41,631 nucleotides of DNA. Origin: Pseudomonadota bacterium. GTDB taxonomy: Bacteria; Pseudomonadota; Gammaproteobacteria; Burkholderiales; Burkholderiaceae_D. Position 1 is the first letter of the stretch, and the number at the start of each line of letters is the position of its first letter. The position numbers and the translations under genes were made by a program. Below, piece after piece: positions 8,432-15,874 of the stretch. Under the pieces are notes generated by a model. That model saw only the letters and a program-made list of their open reading frames with translations, did no database searches and had not been told where the DNA came from. Location: assembly GCA_023422955.1 (NCBI GenBank), contig JAFAGG010000078.1:1-41631 (forward strand). The letters run 5' to 3'.

Positions 8432-9568
8432 ATGGACAACAGTATGAAAAGTAATCAAGCGATGACTGCTTCCGATAGTACGGTGGTCGGTGTTTATGAT
8501 AGCTATGATGATGCACAAAGAGCGGTCGATGCACTGATCAGCGCAGGGTTTTCCCGTGACAGGGTGCAGATGAATCCCGAATCGGATTCTTCCGCATCGA
8601 GCTATCAGTCGTCGGCATCAGCATCAGGCAATCAGGACAGCGATACAGGTCTGGGTGGATTTTTCCGTCGCCTGTTTGGCATGGATGATGAGAGCCAGAG
8701 TCATGATATTTACGCAGAGTCGGTTCGGCGAGGACACTGCCTCCTGACAGTAGATGTAGCGAATCAACAGGAACTGGACCAGGCATCAAACGTACTCAGT
8801 CAGTTCAATGCCATTGATATAGAAGAACGTGCACAGACCTGGAAATCTCAGGGATGGACGGGCTACGACGCCAGTGCGCCTCGGTATACGGAAGACGAAA
8901 TTGCTGCAGAGCGGAGCGCCTACGCATCTTCCCGTTCAAATAATCTGTCGGAAGAAAAGCGCATTCCAGTAGTTGAAGAAAATCTTGAGATAGGCAAGCG
9001 CCAAGTACAGCGAGGCGGTGTGCGGGTGTTCACGCGTGTAAAGGAAACTCCCGTCGATGAATCGGTCAATCTGCGGGAAGAGCATGTAAAAGTTGAGCGT
9101 CGTCCTGTCAACGAGACTTCTGCGCGCGCAGACATGAATGCCTTCAAGGAAGGTTCGATTGAAATGCGTGAAAATGCCGAAGAAGCCGTCGTCGGAAAAT
9201 CTGCCCGGGTCGTCGAGGAAGTGGTGATAGGCAAGGAAACCACCGAGCGGACGCAAGACATTCACGATACGGTAAGGAAAACGGATGTGGAGGTCGAGCA
9301 GTTGGGCGCTTCGGATAATGACTCGGATTTCCGCACTCATTGGCAAAGCAATTTTGGTTCTGCGGGCGGACGTTATGAAGACTACGCCCCTGCCTATTCC
9401 TATGGCTCAAGCATGGTCAACAACGAGCGGTATCGAAACGCGCAGTGGGAAGACGTAGAGCCTCAATGGCGTAGCGACTGGGAAGCCAGTCATCCCGGAA
9501 GCAAATGGGAGCAGGTAAAAGACGCAGTGCGATATGGTTCGCAAAGAGGAACAGGCAGCCGCCGATAA
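8432..9568 (+). CDS. General-stress-type protein: 17M-like N-terminus plus DUF2382
   Basis: 378 residues from the ATG at 8432; a tandem ATG at 8429 is possible, but the GGAG at 8421-8424 is better spaced for 8432. Residues about 10-45 (TVVGVYDSYDDAQRAVDALI, then SAGFSRDRV) match the start of the general stress protein 17M-like domain; the domain resumes after a Ser-rich spacer (FFRRLFGMDD ... GHCLLTVDVANQQELDQAS). Residues about 180-300 are a full DUF2382 domain: KRIPVVEENLEIGKRQVQRG, VRVFTRVKETPVDESVNLRE, then MRENAEEAVVGKSARVVEEV. A Tyr/Trp-rich C-terminal tail follows (QWEDVEPQWRSDWEASHPGS). No membrane segment. Likely stress-induced by family analogy; activity unknown. The message ends in interleaved inverted repeats. 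Confidence 0.85.
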   Translation: MDNSMKSNQAMTASDSTVVGVYDSYDDAQRAVDALISAGFSRDRVQMNPESDSSASSYQSSASASGNQDSDTGLGGFFRRLFGMDDESQSHDIYAESVRRGHCLLTVDVANQQELDQASNVLSQFNAIDIEERAQTWKSQGWTGYDASAPRYTEDEIAAERSAYASSRSNNLSEEKRIPVVEENLEIGKRQVQRGGVRVFTRVKETPVDESVNLREEHVKVERRPVNETSARADMNAFKEGSIEMRENAEEAVVGKSARVVEEVVIGKETTERTQDIHDTVRKTDVEVEQLGASDNDSDFRTHWQSNFGSAGGRYEDYAPAYSYGSSMVNNERYRNAQWEDVEPQWRSDWEASHPGSKWEQVKDAVRYGSQRGTGSRR

Positions 9569-9614
9569 ACAAGGCTGACCAGGGAAGACGAGACAGCCTT
9601 GTGTTCCCTGGTCA
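9569..9614. repeat. Interleaved inverted repeats (pseudoknot-like) between convergent genes
   Basis: Arm A ACAAGGCTG (9569-9577) pairs with A' CAGCCTTGT (9594-9602). Arm B TGACCAGGGAA (9576-9586) pairs with B' TTCCCTGGTCA (9604-9614). The order A-B-A'-B' allows either alternative hairpins or an H-type pseudoknot. There is no T-run, so it is not an ordinary intrinsic terminator. It begins directly after the stop codon at 9568. Confidence 0.65.
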
Positions 9615-9632
9615 CCTGATCCTGGAGGCGCC

Positions 9633-10760
9633 TTACTGAATGGCGTCCAGCGCCTTCCTCAGGTGATCGACCGTGCGGTCGATGTTGCGCAGTTTTTCCA
9701 GGCCGAACAGGCCCATGCGGAAGGTTTTGAAGTCGGCCGGTTCATCGCACTGCAGCGGCACGCCGGAGGCCAGTTGCAGACCGACCTGGGCAAACTTCTT
9801 CGCGGAATGGATGCCGTCGTCCTCGGTGTAGCTCACCACCACGCCCGGCGCCTTGAAGCCCTCGGCGGCCACGCTCGGAAAACCTCTTTCCTCGAACAAG
9901 GCACGAACGCGCTGGCCGAGCTCCCACTGCTCATCGCGCACCTTGTCGAAGCCGTAGGCTTGCGTTTCCTTCATCACATCGCGCATCACCGTCAGTGAAT
10001 CGGTCGGCATGGTGGTGTGATAGGAATGGCCGCCCTGCTCATAGGATTCCATGATTTGCAGCCACTTGCGCAAATCCATCGCGAAGCTGGTGCTCTGGGT
10101 GGCGTCGATACGCTCGCGCGCCAGATCCGACAGCATCACCATGCCGCAACCCGGCGAGGAGCTCCAGCCTTTTTGCGGAGCAGACAGCAGGATGTCGACG
10201 CCGGTTTTCTTCATGTCGACCCAGATGGTGCCGGAGGCGATGCAATCCAGCGCGAACAGTCCGCCCACTTCATGCACCGCATCGGCGACCTGGCGCAGGT
10301 AATCGTCGGGCAGAATGATGCCGGCAGCGGTTTCCACGTGCGGCGCGAACACCACGGCCGGTTTCTTTTCGCGTATGGCCGCGACCACTTCCGCGATCGG
10401 CGGCGGCGCGAACGGCGCCTGCTTGCCTTCGCCAACGCGACGGGCCTTGAGCACCGTGCTTTCGGAAGGGATGCTGCAGGTTTCGAAGATCTGGGTCCAG
10501 CGGTAGCTGAACCAGCCATTGCGGATCACCATGCAATGCTGATTGGTGCCGAACTGGCGGGCGACGGCTTCCATGCCGTAGGTGCCGCTGCCGGGCACGA
10601 TGATGGCGGAACGGGCATTGTAAACCTGCTTCAGCATGCCCGAGATGTCCTGCATCACGCCCTGAAAGCGCTGCGACATGTGGTTGATTGCGCGGTCGGT
10701 ATAGACCACGGAATACTCTAGGAGTCCATCGGGATCGATGTTGGGTAGTAAGCCTGGCAC
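9633..10760 (-). CDS. Class V aminotransferase, alanine/serine-glyoxylate type
   Basis: 375 residues starting at GTG 10760 (MPGLLPNIDPDG), which has GGAGC 7-11 nt upstream; the frame extends further but without a better site. Fold-type I PLP enzyme: the substrate-pocket segment IIVPGSGTYGMEAVARQF is at about residues 53-70, Asp172 in LDCIASG should contact the PLP ring nitrogen, and Lys197 in SAPQKGWSSSPG is the Schiff-base lysine. The family transfers amino groups from alanine or serine to glyoxylate, giving glycine; the precise donor cannot be read here. Cytosolic. The upstream leader (10800-10892) contains four complementary 7-mers and a terminator-like hairpin, suggesting regulation. Further upstream, on the same strand, is a formyltransferase-ACT protein, consistent with a link to glycine and one-carbon metabolism. 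Confidence 0.88.
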   Translation of the reverse strand: MPGLLPNIDPDGLLEYSVVYTDRAINHMSQRFQGVMQDISGMLKQVYNARSAIIVPGSGTYGMEAVARQFGTNQHCMVIRNGWFSYRWTQIFETCSIPSESTVLKARRVGEGKQAPFAPPPIAEVVAAIREKKPAVVFAPHVETAAGIILPDDYLRQVADAVHEVGGLFALDCIASGTIWVDMKKTGVDILLSAPQKGWSSSPGCGMVMLSDLARERIDATQSTSFAMDLRKWLQIMESYEQGGHSYHTTMPTDSLTVMRDVMKETQAYGFDKVRDEQWELGQRVRALFEERGFPSVAAEGFKAPGVVVSYTEDDGIHSAKKFAQVGLQLASGVPLQCDEPADFKTFRMGLFGLEKLRNIDRTVDHLRKALDAIQ

Positions 10761-10799
10761 GTTTGCTCCAGCGGAAAAGTCAGATTCAGAATCGCCAAT

Positions 10800-10892
10800 C
10801 CGGTAATGGCAATGCAAAACGCCCAAAAAATGGGCGCCTTACCGGGGGAAAGGGAGCATTTTACCGGAGCTTGCACAAAAATGCGCCGGTAA
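10800..10892 (-). promoter_or_regulatory. Candidate RNA switch or attenuator with four complementary 7-mers
   Basis: Two copies of TTACCGG (10892-10886, 10806-10800) flank two copies of CCGGTAA (10867-10861, 10845-10839) in the minus-strand RNA. The first can pair with the second or third copy, and the last likewise, so alternative folds are possible. One fold encloses the terminator-like hairpin at 10820-10836. The region ends 40 nt before the aminotransferase start. It does not contain the conserved sequences I know for the glycine riboswitch. Confidence 0.45.
10816..10836 (-). terminator. Terminator-like hairpin, weak U-tract
   Basis: On the minus strand CGCCCA (10836-10831), a T-rich 5-nt loop and TGGGCG (10825-10820) are followed by TTTTGC. 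The stem is GC-rich but the T-run is only four bases. It may end the upstream formyltransferase transcript or act as an attenuator for the aminotransferase. Confidence 0.45.
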
Positions 10893-11108
10893 CGCAGATG
10901 TTTTATCTCTTCAGATGCCCGTGCAGGGAAAACGATCCGCAATCCTGCGCGATGCGGATCAATGTCCGGTCCAGAGTCGCATGCCGCGCCCGTGCTCCCT
11001 CCTGCAGCCTTGCACGGTTTTTAGCATCGTTCAGGCCGGGCACCGACTGGCGGAACCTCCATGTTTGCAGAGGTTTGCAGCGGTTTACGCCTCAGCCGCG
11101 GACCGGCT

Positions 11109-12260
11109 TTACTCGCCCGGCACTTCGTCCAGCCCGATATCGAGCATCAGTTCGTGGGCCAGCGTGTCCAGTTCCTGGCGCAGCGCATCCAGCGACAGCG
11201 TGGCCGGCACCAGCAATTGCGCGCCGACCTTGAAAGTCTGCTTGCCGCCGCTGCCGATGATCTCGGTATTCAGATTTTCTATGCTGATGCCGCGCGCGGC
11301 CAGGATCTTGGTCAGGCCGCTGACGATGCCCACGCGGTCGTCGCCCACCAGTTCCAGTTCCAGCACGCGCAGTTTGTCGGCCACTTTCGCTACTTCGCTC
11401 TTGGCCACCACCACCTGCAGGCCGCTGGATTCGAGCTGGCGCAGCGACGCGGCCAGCGCATCGGCGTGTTCGCGCGGCACTTCCAGGTGCACCATGCCTG
11501 CGAATTCGCCGGCGATGCGGGTCATGCGGCTGGCGGCCCAGTTCGCGCCGTAGCGCTGCGCGCGTTCGGCGACCGAGCTGACGATGCCCTGGCGGTCTGC
11601 GCCGACCAGAGAGACGACCAGCGAGGTCGTTGCCGGATCGGCTTCTTCCGCGACTACCACCGACTTGCGGATGCGCGGCGCCTTGGTCGCAAAGCGCTCA
11701 TCCTGCTGGTACGCCGGCACTTCGCCATGCAGGCGTGCATGATGCACGACCTGGGACAGCAGCTTCAGGCCCATCGGCGCCAGCGCACGTTCCCACAAGT
11801 CGCGCGCGGTTTCACCCTTGAGCACGAAGCACCAGTCCTGCGCCGCTACCGCGCCGGCATCCCAGCCGTCGGCCAGGTGATAAATCGAGCCGCCGGCAAT
11901 CGGATCGCCTTCCAGCACCGTCCATTCAACGGCAGCAATGCCACGATGACGCGGCAGCAGGGAAGGGTGATAGCCGACGCCGCCGAAACGGGAACGGGCC
12001 AGCGCTTCATCGCTGATGCGCGCATGGGTGTGGGCGGCGAGGACCAGGTCCGTGCCTTCGGCAATCGCTTCGCCCGGCACATTGCGCGGATCGACCAGGA
12101 TGTGCGGAGTGATGCCGGCTGCCTTGGCCGCCAGCGCCAGGCGGTCGTCTTCGGCCGGGGCCACGACGCTGGTGAATTCTATGCCTTCTTCCTTGCGCAG
12201 CGTCTCAAACACCTCCGCGCCGAAGTAGCGGGAGCCTACCAATGCACATTTGATCTTCAT
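11109..12260 (-). CDS. Formyltransferase-fold protein with two C-terminal ACT domains
   Basis: 383 residues from an ATG preceded by AGAGGAAAA. Residues about 1-190 are a formyltransferase/hydrolase fold. The core motif is VGYHPSLLPRHRG with His98, and the second motif is LADGWDAGA with Asp134. The classical Asn of Fmt and PurN, two residues before the His, is Gly; the YHPSLLPRHRG form recalls the hydrolase domain of 10-formyl-THF dehydrogenase. Residues about 212-285 and 297-375 are ACT domains with the signatures LVGADRQGIVSSV and LVGDDRVGIVSGL, as in GcvR and PurU. In PurU (formyl-THF hydrolase) the ACT domain is N-terminal, so the order is reversed here. I infer a cytosolic 10-formyl-THF-dependent enzyme, possibly sensing glycine or another small ligand. 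Its substrate is not proven. Confidence 0.85.
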   Translation of the reverse strand: MKIKCALVGSRYFGAEVFETLRKEEGIEFTSVVAPAEDDRLALAAKAAGITPHILVDPRNVPGEAIAEGTDLVLAAHTHARISDEALARSRFGGVGYHPSLLPRHRGIAAVEWTVLEGDPIAGGSIYHLADGWDAGAVAAQDWCFVLKGETARDLWERALAPMGLKLLSQVVHHARLHGEVPAYQQDERFATKAPRIRKSVVVAEEADPATTSLVVSLVGADRQGIVSSVAERAQRYGANWAASRMTRIAGEFAGMVHLEVPREHADALAASLRQLESSGLQVVVAKSEVAKVADKLRVLELELVGDDRVGIVSGLTKILAARGISIENLNTEIIGSGGKQTFKVGAQLLVPATLSLDALRQELDTLAHELMLDIGLDEVPGE

Positions 12261-12670
12261 GAATTTTTTCCTCTGTCCGTAAGCCGCGCTGGCCCGTTTG
12301 CAAGCTCCAGGCCTGGCGCGCAATGCGCTGAAGGATAGCAGAAAGTGAGGGGCCAAGGAGAGCGGGAGTGAGCGGACTAAAGCGGGCAGACCTGCCCTTG
12401 CCAGAATTTTTTCGCAGTCAGACAAAGGATGGCGGTGTGGCGTCTTGCTGATGAAATGCTCATAGCGCTAATTCATGTCACGCCCTTGTCAAAACTTGGC
12501 TGCATTCTTCATCCGGGGCAAGCCTGCTGAGCGGACTGGTTTGAATGCGGGCATAACGGGAATATTCATTTTCTTTCCTGAAACCGATGTTGGCGCTCAG
12601 CATTGCAAGGCAGACAGAGCCTGGCCTTTCCTGGACAGACACGATTTTTGCATGGGCTTGGGGCAAAGCC
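12261..12670. other. Intergenic stretch upstream of the formyltransferase gene
   Basis: About 410 bp. A compact inverted repeat, GGGCAG-AC-CTGCCC, lies at 12384-12397, about 125-137 bp upstream of the formyltransferase start; a T-run follows on the plus strand at about 12406. The frame of the next plus-strand gene is open back to 12587, but without a ribosome binding site. No other gene or promoter could be supported. Confidence 0.45.
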
Positions 12671-13015
12671 ATGAACCGCAAATCTCAATCGAATCAAGAT
12701 GCACCCCTGCATACGCCCGATGGCAAGTACATCGTGGTGCGGGGCCAGTTATGGCGCGCTGCCAATCCCCATCTGCCTGAGCAGGAGAAACAGGCGTGGG
12801 TAAGCAAGCTGATGGCGGCGCGACGGGCGGTTGCCGCGGCACTGCGCAGCAAGGATGAGCAGACGTTGCGTGCAGCACGTTCGCAAGTGCAGCAAGCCAA
12901 GGTCGCACTCGGAGAGCGCGGGCCGGTATGGTGGAGCGATGGCGCGAAGGATTACAACCGGCACATGGTAAAGAACACGCCGTATGCTGAGTGGTTCGAC
13001 GATTTTTCAGCTTGA
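12671..13015 (+). CDS. Conserved small soluble protein of unknown function
   Basis: 114 residues from ATG 12671 (MNRKSQSNQD); an upstream ATG at 12587 in frame adds a stretch of different character and has no ribosome binding site. The protein contains DGKYIVVRGQLWRAANPHLP, then a helical region LMAARRAVAAALRSKDEQTL, then ERGPVWWSDGAKDYNRHMVK and a terminal TPYAEWF. This pattern feels like a family seen in many proteobacteria, but I cannot name a function. The Trp/Asp-rich end motif suggests a conserved binding face. No signal peptide or membrane helix. It is isolated, with MFS transporter downstream by 226 bp. Confidence 0.7.
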   Translation: MNRKSQSNQDAPLHTPDGKYIVVRGQLWRAANPHLPEQEKQAWVSKLMAARRAVAAALRSKDEQTLRAARSQVQQAKVALGERGPVWWSDGAKDYNRHMVKNTPYAEWFDDFSA

Positions 13016-13175
13016 CGAGGCTGGCCGCCTGCTGCAGTTCTCGGGAGCGCAGCGGCAGTCCATGAAGCGGTATGGCGAACGAAGAGGAATATGAAAGTTT
13101 CAGTGGCATTCAAACTGTCTAGCGTATACGGCATGCGCTCTTCGAGTAGAAGACTCTCAAGCCATGTACACTTCT

Positions 13176-13214
13176 GTATTCATTTTCCGTATTCATTTTC
13201 TGTGTTCATTCAGC
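13176..13214 (+). repeat. Three tandem 13-bp repeats upstream of the MFS gene
   Basis: GTATTCATTTTCC (13176-13188), GTATTCATTTTCT (13189-13201) and GTGTTCATTCAGC (13202-13214) stand head to tail. The first two differ in one base and the third is degenerate. They end 27 bp before the start codon at 13242, where an operator or promoter is expected. Confidence 0.6.
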
Positions 13215-13241
13215 TGGTGTTAACTCAATAAGGCGCTGTGC

Positions 13242-14588
13242 ATGCAAGCATTGCTGATTCCACTTTCTTCCCTGCTCACGGGTACCGGCCTGATGGTGGT
13301 GGGCATAGGCTTGCTGTTTTCCGTGCTGGGCCTGCGTGCCGGTCTTGCGGGCTTCTCGGCAATGGTGACCGGCCTCATCATGTCGGCCTATTTCGTCGGC
13401 TATATACTCGGCACCTATTTCTGCCCCGTCATTATCCGGCGCGTCGGCCACATCCGCGCATTCGCCGCCATGGCCTCGCTGGCATCGACCATGCCTATCC
13501 TGCATGCCTTATGGGTCGATCCCTGGTTCTGGGGCGTACTGCGACTGGTAAACGGAGTGTGCCTGGTCGGTCTCTATCTGGTCATTGAAAGCTGGCTGAA
13601 CACCATCGCGCCCAGCCAGCAGCGCGGCAAGATCATCGCGCTTTACCTGGTGGTCAATTTCGTGGCGATGGCAGCCGGGCAGTTTCTGATCATGATAGGC
13701 GGTGCAGAAGGCTTCCTGACCTTTGCGCTGGTGTCGGTATTGTTTTCCTTTGCACTGCTTCCGATCACGCTGACGCCGGTGGAGCAACCCGCCACGGTCG
13801 AGCCGCCCAAGCTGAGCATCAGGGCCTTGTACCGCATCTCGCCCCTGGGCATGGTGGGTTCGCTGGCGTCGGGTTTGCTGTACGGCGCTTTCTATGGCAT
13901 GGGCGCGGTGTATGCGCAGGGTGTGGGATTGTCCACCGTCGGCGTTGCCAATTTCATGGCGGCCGCCATCCTGGGCGGCGCCGCCTTCCAGTGGCCGGTG
14001 GGCGTGTATTCAGACAGCCATGACCGGCGCTATGTGCTGTTATGGGTCAGCATCGTCAGCGGCGTGCTGGCCGTGCTGAGTTTTCTGCTATCGCATGTGT
14101 CCGAGACGGCCCTGATCGTATCGGCTTTCTTTTACGGCGGTTTCATGTTCACGCTGTACGGCCTGAGCGTCGCGCACGTCAACGATCTGATCGATTCATC
14201 GCGGGTACTGGAAATCACGGGCGGCTTGCTGCTGGTGCATGGCATCGGTGCGGCGATCAGTCCTACGCTGTCTGGCGTACTGATGGATACCGCCGGGCCG
14301 TCCAGCCTGATGCTTTACTTTGCACTGGTACTGGGTTTGCTGGCTTATTTCACGATACAGCGCATCCGCGCGGCACCGCCGGTCCCGCCAGCCGAGAAGA
14401 GCGATTACGTGGCGCTGACCGGTACCGAACCCATGCTGCAGGTTTCGCCGAATGCGGAGGTGGAAGCGGAAGTTGAGGTGGATGCCGAGGTCGAGGTAGA
14501 TGCGGAGGTCGAGGTGGCGGAGAGCGGGCCGGCAGCGGAGGCGGAGCTGTCGGTGGAGCGCAAAGAGGCTAAGGCACCGGACTCGTAA
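13242..14588 (+). CDS. MFS transporter with an acidic repeat tail
   Basis: 448 residues. Residues about 1-385 have the twelve hydrophobic segments of the major facilitator superfamily, starting LSSLLTGTGLMVVGIGLLFS and including a loop with RRVGHIRAFA. The run ESWLNTIAPSQQRGKIIALY resembles the YcaD/small-molecule efflux-type MFS group. Substrate unknown; it would act in the inner membrane. The start has an AAGG site 9 nt upstream. The tail from about residue 405 is unusual: EVEVDA repeated in tandem, then EAELSVERKEAKAPDS. In DNA this is an in-frame repeat of about 18 bp (14454-14520). Such a cytosolic acidic extension is not part of the transport core and could be a protein-interaction or regulatory element, or repeat expansion without function. 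Confidence 0.85.
   Translation: MQALLIPLSSLLTGTGLMVVGIGLLFSVLGLRAGLAGFSAMVTGLIMSAYFVGYILGTYFCPVIIRRVGHIRAFAAMASLASTMPILHALWVDPWFWGVLRLVNGVCLVGLYLVIESWLNTIAPSQQRGKIIALYLVVNFVAMAAGQFLIMIGGAEGFLTFALVSVLFSFALLPITLTPVEQPATVEPPKLSIRALYRISPLGMVGSLASGLLYGAFYGMGAVYAQGVGLSTVGVANFMAAAILGGAAFQWPVGVYSDSHDRRYVLLWVSIVSGVLAVLSFLLSHVSETALIVSAFFYGGFMFTLYGLSVAHVNDLIDSSRVLEITGGLLLVHGIGAAISPTLSGVLMDTAGPSSLMLYFALVLGLLAYFTIQRIRAAPPVPPAEKSDYVALTGTEPMLQVSPNAEVEAEVEVDAEVEVDAEVEVAESGPAAEAELSVERKEAKAPDS
14454..14520 (+). repeat. In-frame tandem repeat of about 18 bp coding EVEVDA
   Basis: Near-identical units of the form GAGGTCGAGGTNGATGCN repeat about three and a half times within the MFS gene. Each unit keeps the frame, so copy-number change would lengthen or shorten the acidic tail without frameshift. 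Confidence 0.7.
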
Positions 14589-14642
14589 AGCCGGCCTTGA
14601 GCGAGCGCCGGCACTGGTATGCGCCGATGCGCTGTTATCGGC

Positions 14643-15014
14643 TCATTTATCCAGCCAGCAGGCTTTGGATTCCAGGTGGATGTCTTTAATGCTGCGGGGC
14701 TCGAAAGGCGTGTCTAGCGATGCCACCGCTATGGCGACCCAGTCCGAAAATTTCGGACTGCCGCGCCACTCGATGCTGGAGCCGCACCGGCTGCAGAACT
14801 TTCTCACTATGCTTCCCGATGAGTTGTAAGAGCTCAGCATGTCCTCGCCGCAGAGATACGCCAGATCAGCCTCGGGAACGCTGGCATAGGTGGCAAATGC
14901 AGCGCCGTGCTGCTTCTGGCACATCCTGCAATGGCAGTTCGTCACCGCCTTCGGTTCAGACCTCAGCTCAAAATGAACCGCGCCGCACAGGCAACTGCCT
15001 TTGTAGATTCCCAT
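14643..15014 (-). CDS. GFA-family zinc protein (glutathione-dependent formaldehyde-activating-like)
   Basis: 123 residues from ATG 15014, with a purine-rich site (GGAAAGGGAA) directly upstream; the open frame extends to 15065. The GFA zinc pattern is clear: SCLCGAVHFEL near residue 10, NCHCRMCQKQHGAAF near residue 30, and FCSRCGSSIEW around residue 75. These Cys residues bind structural and catalytic zinc in the family founded by Gfa, once assigned to S-hydroxymethylglutathione formation. Most members have no proven reaction, so the function stays open. Cytosolic. It diverges from dcd. Confidence 0.88.
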   Translation of the reverse strand: MGIYKGSCLCGAVHFELRSEPKAVTNCHCRMCQKQHGAAFATYASVPEADLAYLCGEDMLSSYNSSGSIVRKFCSRCGSSIEWRGSPKFSDWVAIAVASLDTPFEPRSIKDIHLESKACWLDK

Positions 15015-15136
15015 TTCCCTTTCCCCGCCGTTGCGCAAAGCGCCCATCTTGCAGGAAAAGATCACGTTGCGGCAGGTCGGCGCCGCCGTTTTTTGACGCT
15101 ATCAGGCAGCGCATGGCGGCGGCGGCCTTATTTCGC

Positions 15137-15142
15137 GTAAAA
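15137..15142 (+). promoter_or_regulatory. Possible -10 box of dcd
   Basis: TAAAAT is a 5/6 match to TATAAT, 83 bp before the dcd start. The -35 at standard spacing (TGGCGG) is poor, so the assignment is tentative. Confidence 0.3.
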
Positions 15143-15225
15143 TCCTGCGCTATTGGCGACAAGCCAGAAAAGGAAGTGCGCCTGCACCGGGGCGCAGGAC
15201 CGCGCAGATACGGGAATGGAAAAAC

Positions 15226-15792
15226 ATGAGCATTAAATCTGACAAGTGGATACGCCGCATGGCCGAGGAACACGGCATGATAGAGCCGTTCGAGCCGGGC
15301 CAGGTCCGCACTGCCAACGGCCACAAGATCGTTTCTTATGGAACGTCTTCGTATGGCTACGATATCCGTTGCGCCGATGAATTCAAGATTTTCACCAACA
15401 TCAATTCCACGATAGTCGATCCCAAGAATTTCGACGAAAAATCCTTCGTGGATTTCAAAGGCGATGTCTGCATCATCCCGCCCAATTCCTTTGCGCTAGC
15501 GCGCACCGTCGAATATTTCCGCATTCCGCGTACCGTGCTCACCATCTGCCTGGGCAAGTCCACCTATGCACGCTGCGGCATCATCGTCAACGTCACGCCG
15601 TTCGAGCCGGAATGGGAAGGCTACGTGACGCTGGAGTTTTCCAACACCACGCCGCTGCCGGCCAAGATCTACGCCGGCGAAGGCTGCGCGCAGGTGCTGT
15701 TCTTCGAAAGCGACGAAGTTTGCGAAACGTCCTACAAGGACCGGGGCGGGAAATACCAGGGGCAGCATGGCGTGACTTTGCCGAAGACTTAA
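15226..15792 (+). CDS. dcd: dCTP deaminase
   Basis: 188 residues, the normal family length. Begins MSIKSDKWIRRMAEEHGMIE; characteristic segments are SSYGYDIRCADEFKIF, the phosphate-binding GKSTYARCGIIVNVTPFEPE, and the catalytic Glu in WEGYVTLEFSNTTPLPAKIY. It ends in the usual KYQGQHGVTLPKT. The trimeric enzyme deaminates dCTP to dUTP in the cytosol, feeding dTMP synthesis through thymidylate synthase, encoded here at 37761. GGAA upstream of the ATG gives a modest ribosome binding site. A TAAAAT hexamer (15137-15142) could be its -10. Confidence 0.97.
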   Translation: MSIKSDKWIRRMAEEHGMIEPFEPGQVRTANGHKIVSYGTSSYGYDIRCADEFKIFTNINSTIVDPKNFDEKSFVDFKGDVCIIPPNSFALARTVEYFRIPRTVLTICLGKSTYARCGIIVNVTPFEPEWEGYVTLEFSNTTPLPAKIYAGEGCAQVLFFESDEVCETSYKDRGGKYQGQHGVTLPKT

Positions 15793-15874
15793 GCCGCAAT
15801 TGCCGCCATTCCTTCATCGAGCATTTCCTGTTTCCATACGCTGGTTGGCATATCGATAAACCGAGAGGGGCGAA

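Larger units (their letters stand above)
10761..11108 (-). other. Structured leader/intergenic region upstream of the aminotransferase
   Basis: About 348 bp between two minus-strand genes, with no credible gene. Read on the minus strand it holds TTACCGG (10892-10886), CCGGTAA (10867-10861), CCGGTAA (10845-10839), a CGCCCA/TGGGCG hairpin (10836-10820), and TTACCGG (10806-10800). The remainder, 10893-11108, shows no clear structure or promoter that I can defend. Confidence 0.6.

Noticed and set aside
10761..11108. Glycine riboswitch upstream of the aminotransferase
   Set aside because: Biologically attractive, but the conserved core sequences of that class were not found; reported instead as an unclassified structured leader.
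11061..12338. A 425-codon plus-strand frame opposite the formyltransferase gene
   Set aside because: Composition is that of an antisense shadow, and the minus-strand protein has clear motifs.
14589..14612. GCCGGC-based inverted repeat after the MFS gene
   Set aside because: The arms are real but the loop is long and no T-run follows, so a terminator call is not justified.
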